This document shows, one piece after another, positions 50,670 to 59,024 of a DNA stretch of 64,000 nt. Below the pieces are notes generated by a model. It was not told the DNA's origin and did not search any database. It was given only the letters and a program-made list of their open reading frames with translations. The stretch comes from Chloroflexota bacterium (GTDB lineage: Bacteria > Chloroflexota > Dehalococcoidia > Tepidiformales > Tepidiformaceae). The stretch is from the NCBI GenBank assembly GCA_016234445.1, contig JACRBT010000017.1:1-64000 (forward strand), given 5' to 3'. The position numbers and the translations under genes are program-made. The first letter of the stretch is position 1; each line of letters starts with the position of its first letter.

Positions 50670-52475
50670 ATGGCTGCGCCGGGCGGATGTCAATCTTCAA
50701 GGTGGTCGAGGGGCCGCTGCTGGCTGGCCGGCGCCGCGGTGTTGCTTGCGGCGGGGCTGTTCGCGCTGGCTGTGCCCCCCGGTCCTTTCCCCGCGCGTGC
50801 CGCCTGTGGCGATGGGGCGGAAGACGTCCAGGATCTCTGGTCGATCACCGAGCCAGCAGGCGCCGGCTTCTTCGCGCAGGGCTCCGCGCCGCTTCGCGTC
50901 ACCCTGAGCATCCGGGGCGGCGTGGTCGAATTCGGCACCGGTGAGATCACGGCCGTGCTCGACTGGGGCGACGGTACCGGGGCGACAACGGTCGCGACTC
51001 AACCGTGCGGTGACGGGGAGACGTCGTTCTGGCCGCAGCAGGACCTGACGCACATCTACGCCACGGCCGGTTCCTACTCCCCGGTGATGACGATCTCACT
51101 GAACGTCCCGGTGCCCGACGTGCCGTCCAGCTTTGCGTTCACACCCTTCGGCGTCCAGGTCGACGCGGCTCAGGCGCCAACGGCGGTGCCCACGCCCACA
51201 GAGGCGGTCGCCGCGACGCCGACGCCGCCACCGGCGCAGGGGACGGCCGCGCCATCGCCGACGCCGGGGGCAGGGTCGACTTCGGTGACGTCAGCCACGG
51301 CCGCGGCTTCACCGTCGTCTTCGGTCCAGCCGCCGACAGCCGCGGCTCCCGGCCGCGGGGAGACCGCGACTCCCTCGCCGAGGCCCGGGACGACTCCCTC
51401 CGCCACCGCCACCGCCACCGCTTCTGCCGCTGCAGCCGCAGCGACGGGCACGGAGGAGCCCCCGAACCCGGCGGTCCCGGAGCTGGCCGCGGCGCTCCCG
51501 GAGGTTGGGGACGTCTCCACCGAGCCGGACGTGGTCGCCACGAACATCGTCATCGCCGGGTTCACCGTCTGGGTGCTCTTCACCTCGGTCCTCCTCAACC
51601 AGGTGCTCCAGGACAACCGGGAGGAGGTGGAGCGCCGGACGTCGTGGCTGCGCCCGCGGGAGTGGCGGCTGACGCGATGGGCGTTCCGCGGTGGCGGGCG
51701 CCGGAACCGCCTGTCCGAAGCCGCGCAGATGGTCGGGGTGCTCGCGATCACCGGCGCCATCTACACGCTCGCCGAACCGGGCCTGGGCCTGAACCGCCAG
51801 ACGGCCGTCCTCTTCGTCAGCGTCATCGCGGGGGTGGGCATCGTCTCCTACGCGGTTTCCGGCATCGAAGCGCGCTCCATTCGCCGGATCGCCGGGGCGC
51901 CGGCAGCCGTCCGACCGTACGCCGCGACCATCGCCGTGGCCGCCGTTTCGTTGCTGGTGACGAAGCTCTTCGACCTCCGCCCCGGGATCGTCTACGGCTT
52001 CGTCGCGTCGACCACGCTGCTCGCGGCGGCGAGCCCGGACCGGAGCCAGGCCGGGAGGATCGCGGCCCGGCCGGTGCTTGCGGGCCTGGTCATCGCGGTC
52101 GGCGCCTGGCTGGCGGTGGGGCCGCTGCGGTCGGCGGCAGCGGGGTCGGACTCGTGGCTGCTGGCGGTCGCGGAGTCGACGGCGGTCATCGTTTGCGTCG
52201 GCGGGATCGAGGGTGCGGTCTTCGCGATGATCCCGGTGGCCGAAACCGACGGCGGCAAGCTCTACCGCTGGAACCGGGCCGCCTGGCTGGCGATCACCCT
52301 GCCGTCGGCGTTCCTGATGTGGCACGTGCTGCTCGGCCGGGAACAGGCCTACTTCTCCGGGCTCCGCCAGGCGCAGTCGATGACGGTGGTCGTGGTGTTC
52401 GCCGTCTACAGCCTCCTGACCATCGCCGCCTGGGCCTACTTCCACTTCCGCGACGAGCCCGCCGCCGCCGCGTGA
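50670..52475 (+). CDS. Membrane protein with exported PKD-like domain
   Basis: A 601-residue protein. A signal segment (about 16-42) precedes a PKD-like beta domain (VLDWGDGTGATT, HIYATAGSYSPVM; about 45-165), a long Pro/Thr/Ala linker (about 170-285) and a C-terminal region with about eight membrane helices starting at IVIAGFTVWVLFTSVLL and continuing through ITGAIYTLAEPGLG and TLLAAASPDRSQAG. The membrane part has an FGLL-like repeat seen in Chloroflexota multidomain proteins. Function unknown. ATG 50670 is the most plausible start; its ribosome site is weak. Confidence 0.72.
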   Translation: MAAPGGCQSSRWSRGRCWLAGAAVLLAAGLFALAVPPGPFPARAACGDGAEDVQDLWSITEPAGAGFFAQGSAPLRVTLSIRGGVVEFGTGEITAVLDWGDGTGATTVATQPCGDGETSFWPQQDLTHIYATAGSYSPVMTISLNVPVPDVPSSFAFTPFGVQVDAAQAPTAVPTPTEAVAATPTPPPAQGTAAPSPTPGAGSTSVTSATAAASPSSSVQPPTAAAPGRGETATPSPRPGTTPSATATATASAAAAAATGTEEPPNPAVPELAAALPEVGDVSTEPDVVATNIVIAGFTVWVLFTSVLLNQVLQDNREEVERRTSWLRPREWRLTRWAFRGGGRRNRLSEAAQMVGVLAITGAIYTLAEPGLGLNRQTAVLFVSVIAGVGIVSYAVSGIEARSIRRIAGAPAAVRPYAATIAVAAVSLLVTKLFDLRPGIVYGFVASTTLLAAASPDRSQAGRIAARPVLAGLVIAVGAWLAVGPLRSAAAGSDSWLLAVAESTAVIVCVGGIEGAVFAMIPVAETDGGKLYRWNRAAWLAITLPSAFLMWHVLLGREQAYFSGLRQAQSMTVVVVFAVYSLLTIAAWAYFHFRDEPAAAA

Positions 52476-52530
52476 CGACGGGTTTGGCCGCGGATTTGTG
52501 GCGTCGCCGCCCGGCCGGTACATTTCGGTC

Positions 52531-52995
52531 ATGCCCGAGTCTTCGCTGATCACCGACGACGTCCGCTCCCTGGTGGGGACGGCCACCGCGCCCGTGCGCG
52601 CCCAGCTCAGCCGGCGGGCGGTGGAGCGGGCGATGGACACCTTCCTCGGGATGCGCCACCCGCCGGCGCCGGAGGAGGGCCAGCGCGCCCCCGGCTACGC
52701 CCTCGCCGCGCTCGAACCCGAGCCGGAGCGGGTTGAACTCCCGAACCTGATGCCCAATTCGCTCCTGATCAGCAACGAGTGGCAGTTCGAACGGCCGCTG
52801 GTCGTGGGCGAAGAGATCAGCATGGTCACGCGGATCTCCGACATCAACGAGCGCTTTGGCGGCCGCTTCGGCTACAGCATCTACTTCCGTAGCGACGTCG
52901 AGTTCAGCGATGCGAGCGGCGCCCTCGTCGCCCGGAGCGTCCGGACGATGATGCAATACGACGCCGCGGACGCCCGCGAGGGAGGCGAAGAGTGA
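52531..52995 (+). CDS. MaoC-like N-terminal (FAS1-type) hot-dog dehydratase subunit
   Basis: A 154-residue hot-dog protein lacking the HD catalytic pair: SNEWQFERPLVVGEEISMVTRISD is the conserved strand pattern of FAS1-like dehydratase domains. It pairs with the next gene to form a heteromeric hydratase, as in bacterial (3R)-hydroxyacyl dehydratases and mesaconyl-CoA hydratases. It overlaps that gene by four bases. TACATT lies six bases before the ATG with no ribosome site, so the pair is probably made from a leaderless message. Confidence 0.82.
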   Translation: MPESSLITDDVRSLVGTATAPVRAQLSRRAVERAMDTFLGMRHPPAPEEGQRAPGYALAALEPEPERVELPNLMPNSLLISNEWQFERPLVVGEEISMVTRISDINERFGGRFGYSIYFRSDVEFSDASGALVARSVRTMMQYDAADAREGGEE

Positions 52996-53411
52996 GCGCC
53001 GCCGCTGCCAGCCTGCGTGAAGGCGACGAGCTGCCGCCGGTCACCATCACCCCTGACCTGGCGATGGCCATCCGGTACTGCGGCCTGACGTGGGTGTTCG
53101 TCCCCTTCTTCTATGACGTCGAGGCGGCCCGCGCCCAGGGGATGCCCGGCACGCTCGTCCCCGGGCCGATCAAGCTGGGGCTGATCGAGCGCGTGATTGA
53201 AGAGTGGCTTGGCGACGGGGGCTTCGTCCGCCACGTCCGCGCCGCCCACCGCCGGCCGGACATCACGGGCCGGCCGATCACCATCCACGGGCGGGTCGCG
53301 CGTGTCTTCGAAGAGGACGGGAAGCGCCGGGCCGACCTGGAAATCATCATCCAGAACGTGCAGGGCGAACCGTCGGTCCGCGGCTTTGCGACGATCGAGT
53401 TCTTCGCCTGA
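52992..53411 (+). CDS. MaoC-like dehydratase subunit
   Basis: A 139-residue hot-dog protein with ATTG-like PVTITPDLAMAIRYCG, the acidic-rich turn FYDVEAARAQGMPGTLVPG and RRPDITGRPITIHG. The usual Asp/His pair of the MaoC motif is replaced or shifted (YDVEAARAQG), as in many Chloroflexota and actinobacterial pairs. It likely forms the active site with the preceding subunit and hydrates an enoyl-CoA. GTG 52992 overlaps the previous gene. Confidence 0.82.
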   Translation: MSAAAASLREGDELPPVTITPDLAMAIRYCGLTWVFVPFFYDVEAARAQGMPGTLVPGPIKLGLIERVIEEWLGDGGFVRHVRAAHRRPDITGRPITIHGRVARVFEEDGKRRADLEIIIQNVQGEPSVRGFATIEFFA

Positions 53412-53491
53412 GGGCAACCGTGGGCAGGCGGGGTGCGATAGGCCGCGAGCGCGGGTAGACTCCGGCAACTATCCCCGAAACGGAGCCACCC

Positions 53492-54427
53492 ATGGACGCG
53501 CAAGTCGAAGCCCTTCTGCAGATGATGAAAGCCCAGGCCGAGGCCACAGGCGCACCCCCGATGTGGACCCTCCCGGCCGCGGTGGCGCGGGCCGGCGCGG
53601 AGCAGTCGTTCGGCGCCTTCAACCAGCCGATGCCCGAAGGTGTCGCGATCGTCGACCGCACGGTCCCTGGCCCGGCGGGGGAGATCCCGGTGAAGGTGTT
53701 CACTCCCCGGGGCAGCGGGCCGTTCCCGCTGCTCGTCTTCATCCATGGCGGGGGCTGGGTGATTGGGAGCCCGGCGACGCACCAGAAGCTCTGCGCCGAA
53801 CTGTCGCTGGGCGCCGGTGTGGTGGTGGTCAGCGTCGACTACCGGCTCGCGCCCGAGCATCCCGCGCCGGCGGCGCTCGACGACTGCGTCGCCGCCATCA
53901 CGTGGGTCGTCGGGAACGCGTTCCAGTTCAACGCCGACGGCAGCCGCTTCGCGATCGGCGGCGACAGCGCCGGTGGGAACCTGACCGCCGCCGCCTGCCA
54001 GCGCCTCCGCGACGCCGGCGGCCCGCAGGCGAAGCTCCAGCTCCTCCTCTACGGCGCCTTCGACACCGACCTCACGCGGCCGTCGTACGTGCGCAACGGC
54101 GAGGGCAAGATCCTCGAGATGGACGCGATGAAGTGGTTCTGGGGCCACTACCTTTCCGGGGGCGTCGACCCGAAGGCGGCGGGCGTTTCCCCGGCGCGCG
54201 GGAACCTCGCCGGGCTGCCGCCGGCGCACCTGATCGTCGGCACGCTCGACCCGCTCCACGACGACTCGGTCGACTACGCGGCGAAGCTGAAGGCGGCCGG
54301 CGTCCCGGCGACGCTCAGCGTCTACGAGGACATGCCCCACGTCTTCCTCCAGCTGTCGGCGATGCTCGACGCGGGGAAGCGGGGCGTGGCCGAATGCTGC
54401 ACAGCCCTGAAGCAAGCCCTGGCCTGA
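53492..54427 (+). CDS. Alpha/beta hydrolase fold-3 (hormone-sensitive-lipase-like)
   Basis: A 311-residue esterase of the HSL family. HGGGW (about 86) forms the oxyanion hole, the nucleophile is in GDSAGGN (Ser about 159), Asp lies in GTLDPLHDD and His in MPHVFLQL. It acts on short-chain esters or amides. The ATG follows CGGAGCC; TAGACT near 53456 is a likely -10 box giving a 25-base leader. It converges with the MFS gene. Confidence 0.92.
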   Translation: MDAQVEALLQMMKAQAEATGAPPMWTLPAAVARAGAEQSFGAFNQPMPEGVAIVDRTVPGPAGEIPVKVFTPRGSGPFPLLVFIHGGGWVIGSPATHQKLCAELSLGAGVVVVSVDYRLAPEHPAPAALDDCVAAITWVVGNAFQFNADGSRFAIGGDSAGGNLTAAACQRLRDAGGPQAKLQLLLYGAFDTDLTRPSYVRNGEGKILEMDAMKWFWGHYLSGGVDPKAAGVSPARGNLAGLPPAHLIVGTLDPLHDDSVDYAAKLKAAGVPATLSVYEDMPHVFLQLSAMLDAGKRGVAECCTALKQALA

Positions 54428-54434
54428 GGGTTCG

Positions 54435-55661
54435 CTACCCGGCCGCTGCTTCCGCCGCCGTGGCGACGGCAGGCGCGCGGAGGCGGTTCGCCCGGCCCCA
54501 GAGGAAGAGCAGCGGCGGCATGAGGACGAGGAAGTAGGCTGCCGCGAAGAGGAAGGCGGCCTTCAGCGAGATCCCGTCGGCGAAGAAGCCGAGCGCCGGT
54601 TCGAAGAAGGCGACCTGGAAGGCGAAGAGCAACTGCATGATGCTCAGAACCGTCGCGCGCTGGCTGCTTTCGATGCGCTGGTTGAGGTAGCCGTCGACGG
54701 CAGGGCGGGTGAGGCCCGCCATCAGGGATGAAAGCCCGAAGAAGCCGAAGGCCGCGGTCGACTGGATGCCGGCGAGGCCGCCGTAGCAGATGACGATGGC
54801 AGCGCCGGCGGTGGCGAGCAGCGGCCCGACGCCCATCCGCGCGGACACCCGGAAGGCGACGAGGGCGGCGATCACCGAGACCAGCCGCAGCGGCGCCTGG
54901 TAGACGCCGAAGAGGACGTTGCTGACGTCGTGTTCGATGAGGAACGGCTGGATGAGGACCACCGGCCCGAACGTCCCGGCCAGGAGGACGGAGCCAATGA
55001 GGAGGGTGTAGCGCACCTGGGGGGCATGCCAGGCGAAGCGCACCGCACCGGAGAGGCTCGCCCAGTAGCGCTTGACCTCGTGTTCGATCACGGGTTCGTG
55101 CAGCGTCAGTGCGACGATGGCCGCCAGCAGCGGCGGGATGGCGCCGAGCTTCGTGACGGTGCCGAGGCTCAGCCAGCCGCCGAGTATGCCGCCGAGGGTG
55201 ATGCCGGCCATGCCCGCGATCAGCCTAACGGCGAAGCCCCTGCCCGCGATCTTCTGGAAGCGGTCCTCTTCCCCGGACTCCTTGAGGGAGTCGTAGACGA
55301 GGGCCTGGTCGGCGCCGGACATCATCGACATCGCGACAGCCCAGAGCATGTAGTCGGCGAAGAGCATCCAGTAGTTCTGGGTGAAACCGAAGCCGAGGAC
55401 GGTGGCGGAAAAAAGGAGGCCGCCGAGGGCCATGACGCGCCGCCGCCCGATGTGGTCTGCGAGCGCCCCCGTTGGCGCCTGGAGGACGGCGACGAGCAGC
55501 CAGAAGGGCATGTCCATCGCCAGGATCCACTTCAGTTCGAGCCCGCGGTCCTCCATCAGGTACTTGATCCAGACGCCGGCCCAGATGGCGAAGTCCATCA
55601 GGAACCCATAGACGAAGAAGAGGCGGACGTTCCGCGCGGTGACCCGGGCTTTTGCTTCCAT
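54435..55661 (-). CDS. MFS transporter
   Basis: A 408-residue, 12-helix major facilitator protein. The loop 2-3 motif is ALADHIGRRRVMALGG, and a mid-protein loop (KESGEEDRFQKIAGRGFAVRLIAG) follows helix 4. Arg/Asp residues typical of drug-type MFS are kept. The substrate is unknown. The start lies 120 bases downstream of the YIP1-like gene, past a terminator. Confidence 0.88.
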   Translation of the reverse strand: MEAKARVTARNVRLFFVYGFLMDFAIWAGVWIKYLMEDRGLELKWILAMDMPFWLLVAVLQAPTGALADHIGRRRVMALGGLLFSATVLGFGFTQNYWMLFADYMLWAVAMSMMSGADQALVYDSLKESGEEDRFQKIAGRGFAVRLIAGMAGITLGGILGGWLSLGTVTKLGAIPPLLAAIVALTLHEPVIEHEVKRYWASLSGAVRFAWHAPQVRYTLLIGSVLLAGTFGPVVLIQPFLIEHDVSNVLFGVYQAPLRLVSVIAALVAFRVSARMGVGPLLATAGAAIVICYGGLAGIQSTAAFGFFGLSSLMAGLTRPAVDGYLNQRIESSQRATVLSIMQLLFAFQVAFFEPALGFFADGISLKAAFLFAAAYFLVLMPPLLFLWGRANRLRAPAVATAAEAAAG

Positions 55662-55710
55662 GATCGCCGGCTCAGACTACGGCAAGCGTGCGGTCGCGCA
55701 AAGCGAAAAC

Positions 55711-55739
55711 GCCCGGACGGGGAGAGTCCCCCGCCGGGC
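55711..55739 (-). terminator. Intrinsic terminator of the YIP1-like gene
   Basis: GCCCGG-AC-GGGG-AGAGT-CCCC-CG-CCGGGC forms the stem. On the minus strand it is followed by GTTTTCGC. It lies between two minus-strand genes and would end transcription of the upstream one. Confidence 0.72.
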
Positions 55740-55780
55740 GCCAGGTTCGCGATAGGCTCCCGGGGTGTCCCGGGGCGGCC

Positions 55781-56389
55781 TCAGGAGATGTCGAGCAGCG
55801 TGGAGAAGACGCCCGCGCCGATGGGGACGTCGCCGTCGCTGGTCATCCCGAGGGAGATGAAGCCGAGGACGAGGACGGCCACGACCATGCCCGCGGTGCA
55901 GGCCATCACGACCTGCTTGGATTCGGCGCCGCTCGCCGACTGTGCGGCATAGATGCACATGACGAACGCCATGGAGAGCGGGACGAGGGCGAAAACCGGC
56001 CACAGCATCGGGATGAACATGAGAATGGAGATGCCGAACGGGGCGGCCGCGTAGCCCATGGTCCGGGTCAACGCCTGGAGGTCGACCTGCACCTTATAGA
56101 CCTGGACGAGGACGACGTAGACGACCAGGACCATGCCGACGAAGTACATGGCGGCGGTGAAGATCGTCCCGAGGATGACCGTGTTGAGGAAGCCGCCATC
56201 CAGGTCGAAGAACTCGGAAGGGACGACCTGCCAGTAGAGGAAGGCGCCCAGCCCGGCGAGAAGGCAGCTTATTGCCGCGACGACCAGCGCCGGGACCAGT
56301 TCGTTCACATCGTCCCGGACCTCGTCGAACACCGTGGTGTCGAGCCGGGCCATGCGCATGACGTGGTTGATCATCTTGTTCGGGTCCAT
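55781..56389 (-). CDS. YIP1-family membrane protein
   Basis: A 202-residue protein with about five helices. The polar start (MDPNKMINHVMRMARLDTTVFDEVRDD) and helices such as LVVAAISCLLAGLGAFLYW match YIP1/DUF1282 bacterial proteins, of unknown role. GGAGGAATAG precedes the ATG. An extended -10 promoter (TGCTATAGT, -35 TTCGCA) lies at 56457-56485 on the same strand, and a terminator follows. Confidence 0.8.
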   Translation of the reverse strand: MDPNKMINHVMRMARLDTTVFDEVRDDVNELVPALVVAAISCLLAGLGAFLYWQVVPSEFFDLDGGFLNTVILGTIFTAAMYFVGMVLVVYVVLVQVYKVQVDLQALTRTMGYAAAPFGISILMFIPMLWPVFALVPLSMAFVMCIYAAQSASGAESKQVVMACTAGMVVAVLVLGFISLGMTSDGDVPIGAGVFSTLLDIS

Positions 56390-56456
56390 CTATTCCTCCT
56401 GAGCGCGTACGAACCGGCGGCCGGGCCGCTCGATCGCCGAGTCGCCAGTCGCGGGC

Positions 56457-56485
56457 ACTATAGCACCTTTGTAAAGGGGTGCGAA
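56457..56485 (-). promoter_or_regulatory. Extended -10 promoter for the YIP1-like gene
   Basis: On the minus strand TTCGCA, a 17-base spacer, then TG-C-TATAGT. The gene starts about 65 bases downstream. Confidence 0.5.
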
Positions 56486-56515
56486 AGAGCGTAGGCGCGT
56501 TATCAGATGTTTGCT

Positions 56516-57238
56516 TCAGAGCGGGCGTTTTCCGGCCATCCCCGGCCGCCGCGGATACCGGTCCCCGGTTGGCGCCGTCTTCCGGAAGACCGCCACGGTC
56601 ACCTGCCCGGCGACCTCCGGGCGCATCGGCCGGGCCTCGACGAATTCGCAGCCGAGGGCCGCCATTGCCGCCGCGGCCGCCTCCAGCTCCCCGGGCAACG
56701 CCGACCCCTTCGGCAGGGCCAGGGTCCCGCCGGGGGCGCAGAGCGGCGCCGTGTACTCGAGGAGTTCGCGCAGTTCCGCCACAGCCCGGGCGGTGACGGC
56801 CTCGCAGGCGTCGCGGAGGGAGCCGCGGCCGGCCTCTTCCGCCCGGAGAGCGTGGACGGTCACGTTCGTCAGCCCGAGATCCGCGGCCATCGTTTCCAGG
56901 AGCCGGGCACGCTTCTGGAGCGGTTCGACCAGGTGCACACGAGTCTCCGGCAGCATGACCGCGGCCACCATCCCCGGGTAGCCGCCGCCGCTGCCGACGT
57001 CCGCCAGCGAGGCGGCAGCGGCGGCAATTTCGGGGCAGAGGCGGAGAAGTTCGAGCGATTCGGCGTACTGGCGGCGGACCATCTCCCCGGGCGGGACCGA
57101 GGTCACCCGGACGCGGGGCGCCGCCGCCTCGACAAGCGCCGAATGCCGGCGAAGGAGGGGTAGCCAGCGTCCCGGCGCCGGGAACTCCGGGAAAAGGCCG
57201 GGGAGATCGTCCCATTCGAGCGATGCGGCGGCGCACAT
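56516..57238 (-). CDS. rsmG: 16S rRNA m7G527 methyltransferase RsmG (GidB)
   Basis: A 240-residue SAM-dependent methyltransferase. The SAM motif is LADVGSGGGYPGMVAA (about 77-92), VHLVEPLQKRARLLE follows, then VTARAVAELRELLEY as the substrate loop, all typical of RsmG, which methylates G527 of 16S rRNA. ATG 57238 is the likely start; an in-frame ATG at 57307 would run into the divergent gene. No strong ribosome site. Confidence 0.92.
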   Translation of the reverse strand: MCAAASLEWDDLPGLFPEFPAPGRWLPLLRRHSALVEAAAPRVRVTSVPPGEMVRRQYAESLELLRLCPEIAAAAASLADVGSGGGYPGMVAAVMLPETRVHLVEPLQKRARLLETMAADLGLTNVTVHALRAEEAGRGSLRDACEAVTARAVAELRELLEYTAPLCAPGGTLALPKGSALPGELEAAAAAMAALGCEFVEARPMRPEVAGQVTVAVFRKTAPTGDRYPRRPGMAGKRPL

Positions 57239-57266
57239 AAGGTGGCAATGATGATAAGCTGAACCA

Positions 57267-58091
57267 ATGACATTGGACGCCGGGCCGGAGCGCCCTCGGA
57301 ACGTCACCCTCCACGCCGCCCTCGACGACTACATGAAGTCGCTGAAGCCTGACCAGCGGTTCGGAGCCGCCACTTCTTACGTCGAACGCTACGTCGACCG
57401 TGTGGGCCGGGACTTCATGGTCTCGACCCTCTCGGGGAGCCGGGTCGAAGGCTACGCCGAACAGTGGATCAAGCCGACCGATCCCGCCGCCGGCGAACAG
57501 GTGCAGGCACTCAAGGCCTGGTTCGCTTTCCTCAAGAAGAAGAACTACACCGTCCAGAACTTCGGGATCCACATCCGCGTCCGCAAGGTCGCCGGCCGCA
57601 CGACGGGCAGCGAGGTCCGTCTCGAAGAAGCCCCCGTGGAGATGACCGCCGAGGGCCTCGACGCACTCCGCCGGGAGCTGGACGAACTCAACACGAGGAA
57701 GCCCGAGCTCGTCTTCGCCATCACCACGGCGAGGGAAGACAAGGACTTCCGCGAAAACGCGCCCCTGGATGCCGCCCGCGAGGCCCTGGCCTTCCACGAG
57801 CAGCGCGTCAAGCAGATCGAGACCGCCCTGAAGCGCGCTGTCGTCGTCGAAACGAGTGTCGACGACAAGGCTGTTGTCGGGTCGATGGTGACCGTCGAGC
57901 GGATGGATACCGGGATTGTGGCGACCTACAAGCTTGTGAGCGCGAACGAGGCGAACGCCGCGGAGAAGAAGATCTCGGTGGAGTCTCCCGTGGGGAAGCA
58001 GCTCCTCGGTAAGCGCGCGGGCGACGAAGTGCAGGTGGCGGCGCCGAGCGGGGCGATCGAATACCGCGTGAAGGCCGTCGTCCAGCCCTAA
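57267..58091 (+). CDS. Gre-type transcript cleavage domain fused to a novel N-terminal helical domain
   Basis: A 274-residue protein. Residues 120-274 are a GreA/GreB-like unit: a coiled coil with acidic tip residues in DKDFRENAPLDAAREA (about 158-173) and a C-terminal FKBP-like domain (GSMVTVERMDTG, SPVGKQLLGKRAGDEV). The tip Asp and Glu needed to stimulate RNA cleavage by stalled polymerase are kept. Residues 1-105 (HAALDDYMKSLKPDQRFGAATSY, KAWFAFLKKKNYTVQNFG) are not part of normal GreA and resemble the helical core-binding domain of tyrosine recombinases. TAAGCT lies six bases before the ATG, so it is probably leaderless. Confidence 0.85.
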   Translation: MTLDAGPERPRNVTLHAALDDYMKSLKPDQRFGAATSYVERYVDRVGRDFMVSTLSGSRVEGYAEQWIKPTDPAAGEQVQALKAWFAFLKKKNYTVQNFGIHIRVRKVAGRTTGSEVRLEEAPVEMTAEGLDALRRELDELNTRKPELVFAITTAREDKDFRENAPLDAAREALAFHEQRVKQIETALKRAVVVETSVDDKAVVGSMVTVERMDTGIVATYKLVSANEANAAEKKISVESPVGKQLLGKRAGDEVQVAAPSGAIEYRVKAVVQP

Positions 58092-58253
58092 TCCCGTCGC
58101 CCTGCCGAACCGCCCGCCGGATGCCGTAGATCAAGGCAAGGCCCGGCGGCTGGCGCCCCGGATTCGGGGGAAAATCTCGTCCCGGGATGGGGGTTTTCCC
58201 CGCTTCTGGCAGACTCCGGTGTTCACGCATACTCCGCGGCGGAGGGTACGAAG

Positions 58254-58529
58254 ATGCTTGTCAAAGGTGACGCCAAGTGCCTGCATTGCGGATTTGTGAC
58301 CGGCTCGTGGGTCGGACCGAAGGGTGCGGCGATCACCCTGCAGGGCCTCGATCCGGCGCGGCGGCCGGCCGGCGCTGAACTGAGCGCCCTCGTCCGTTGC
58401 GGCCGCTGCGATGGCCCGGTCTTCCTCGAAGACGCCGACCCTGTGGTTTCCAGCCATCGGCTGCGGCGCATCCAGCGCCTGCGGGAGCAGATCGCGGCGT
58501 TCGACGCCCGGAGTGCTCGCGCCGCCTGA
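58254..58529 (+). CDS. Small zinc-finger-like protein
   Basis: A 91-residue protein with CLHCGF near the start and CGRCDGPVFLED about 40 residues later, a four-Cys zinc-ribbon layout, then an Arg-rich helix (SHRLRRIQRLREQIAAFDAR). Function unknown. GGAGGGTACGAAG precedes ATG 58254, a normal ribosome site. It follows the Gre-domain gene. Confidence 0.7.
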   Translation: MLVKGDAKCLHCGFVTGSWVGPKGAAITLQGLDPARRPAGAELSALVRCGRCDGPVFLEDADPVVSSHRLRRIQRLREQIAAFDARSARAA

Positions 58530-58599
58530 CGGCCCGGGGGAGGGACGGTCGGCGTATAGTGGAAGGACGAAGCCGCCCTTTGCGCGGACGGAGGCCCCA

Positions 58600-58701
58600 G
58601 TGCCAAAAGGCCAGGAAAAGCCCGGGAAGACCAACAAGCCGAAGCTGACGGCCAAGGAAAAGCGCGCCAAGAAGGTTGAGAAGAAGGGCGCGAAGGAATA
58701 G
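58600..58701 (+). CDS. Very small Lys-rich basic protein
   Basis: A 33-residue ORF from GTG 58600: PKGQEKPGKTNKPKLTAKEK then RAKKVEKKGAKE, almost half Lys. GGAGG lies five bases upstream and TATAGT near 58555 gives a likely -10 box, so it has its own signals. It may bind nucleic acid. It is short, so confidence is moderate. Confidence 0.55.
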   Translation: MPKGQEKPGKTNKPKLTAKEKRAKKVEKKGAKE

Positions 58702-58703
58702 GG

Positions 58704-58744
58704 CCCCTCACCCCTGGCCCCTCTCCCGCTTCGCGGGCGAGGGG
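58704..58744 (+). repeat. Dispersed hairpin repeat copy
   Basis: CCCCTCACCCCTGGCCCCTCTCCCGC-TTCG-CGGGCGAGGGG lies two bases behind the stop of the Lys-rich ORF and before a convergent gene. Confidence 0.75.
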
Positions 58745-58773
58745 TGCGTTGGTCCCGATAACCGGGACCGGCG

Positions 58774-58887
58774 CTAGCAGCAGTCGTCCTTGTAGCCGCA
58801 GCGCCGGCACACCGCCAGCCGCGACCCCTTGATGTCCGCGAGCAACTCCCCGCAACGGGGGCAGGTCTGCATGGGCAGCGCCGCCAT
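58774..58887 (-). CDS. Tiny zinc-ribbon protein
   Basis: A 37-residue ORF with CPRCGE and CRRCGY, a compact treble-clef zinc ribbon, ending DDCC. AAAGGGACC precedes ATG 58887. It is probably a real stand-alone zinc ribbon like those common in Chloroflexota; function unknown. Confidence 0.6.
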   Translation of the reverse strand: MAALPMQTCPRCGELLADIKGSRLAVCRRCGYKDDCC

Positions 58888-58941
58888 GGTCCCTTTGTGC
58901 CACGAATGCCCGGCCAGATCAAGGGGGAAGTGCTAAAACGC

Positions 58942-58971
58942 TTGACACGATGATCAATTCTCTCCTAGATT
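58942..58971 (+). promoter_or_regulatory. Sigma-70-type promoter of the aquaporin gene
   Basis: TTGACA (58942-58947), an 18-base spacer and TAGATT (58966-58971). This is the clearest classical promoter in the window. Confidence 0.75.
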
Positions 58972-59024
58972 TGGGCTGACACCTTTGCCGTCAGTCATTG
59001 GTATGCAGGGAGGGAGCCCGTCCA

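Noticed and set aside
58942-58957. TTGACACGATGATCAA as an FNR box
   Set aside because: Spacing is two bases too long for TTGAT-N4-ATCAA and the TTGACA is better explained as the -35 box.
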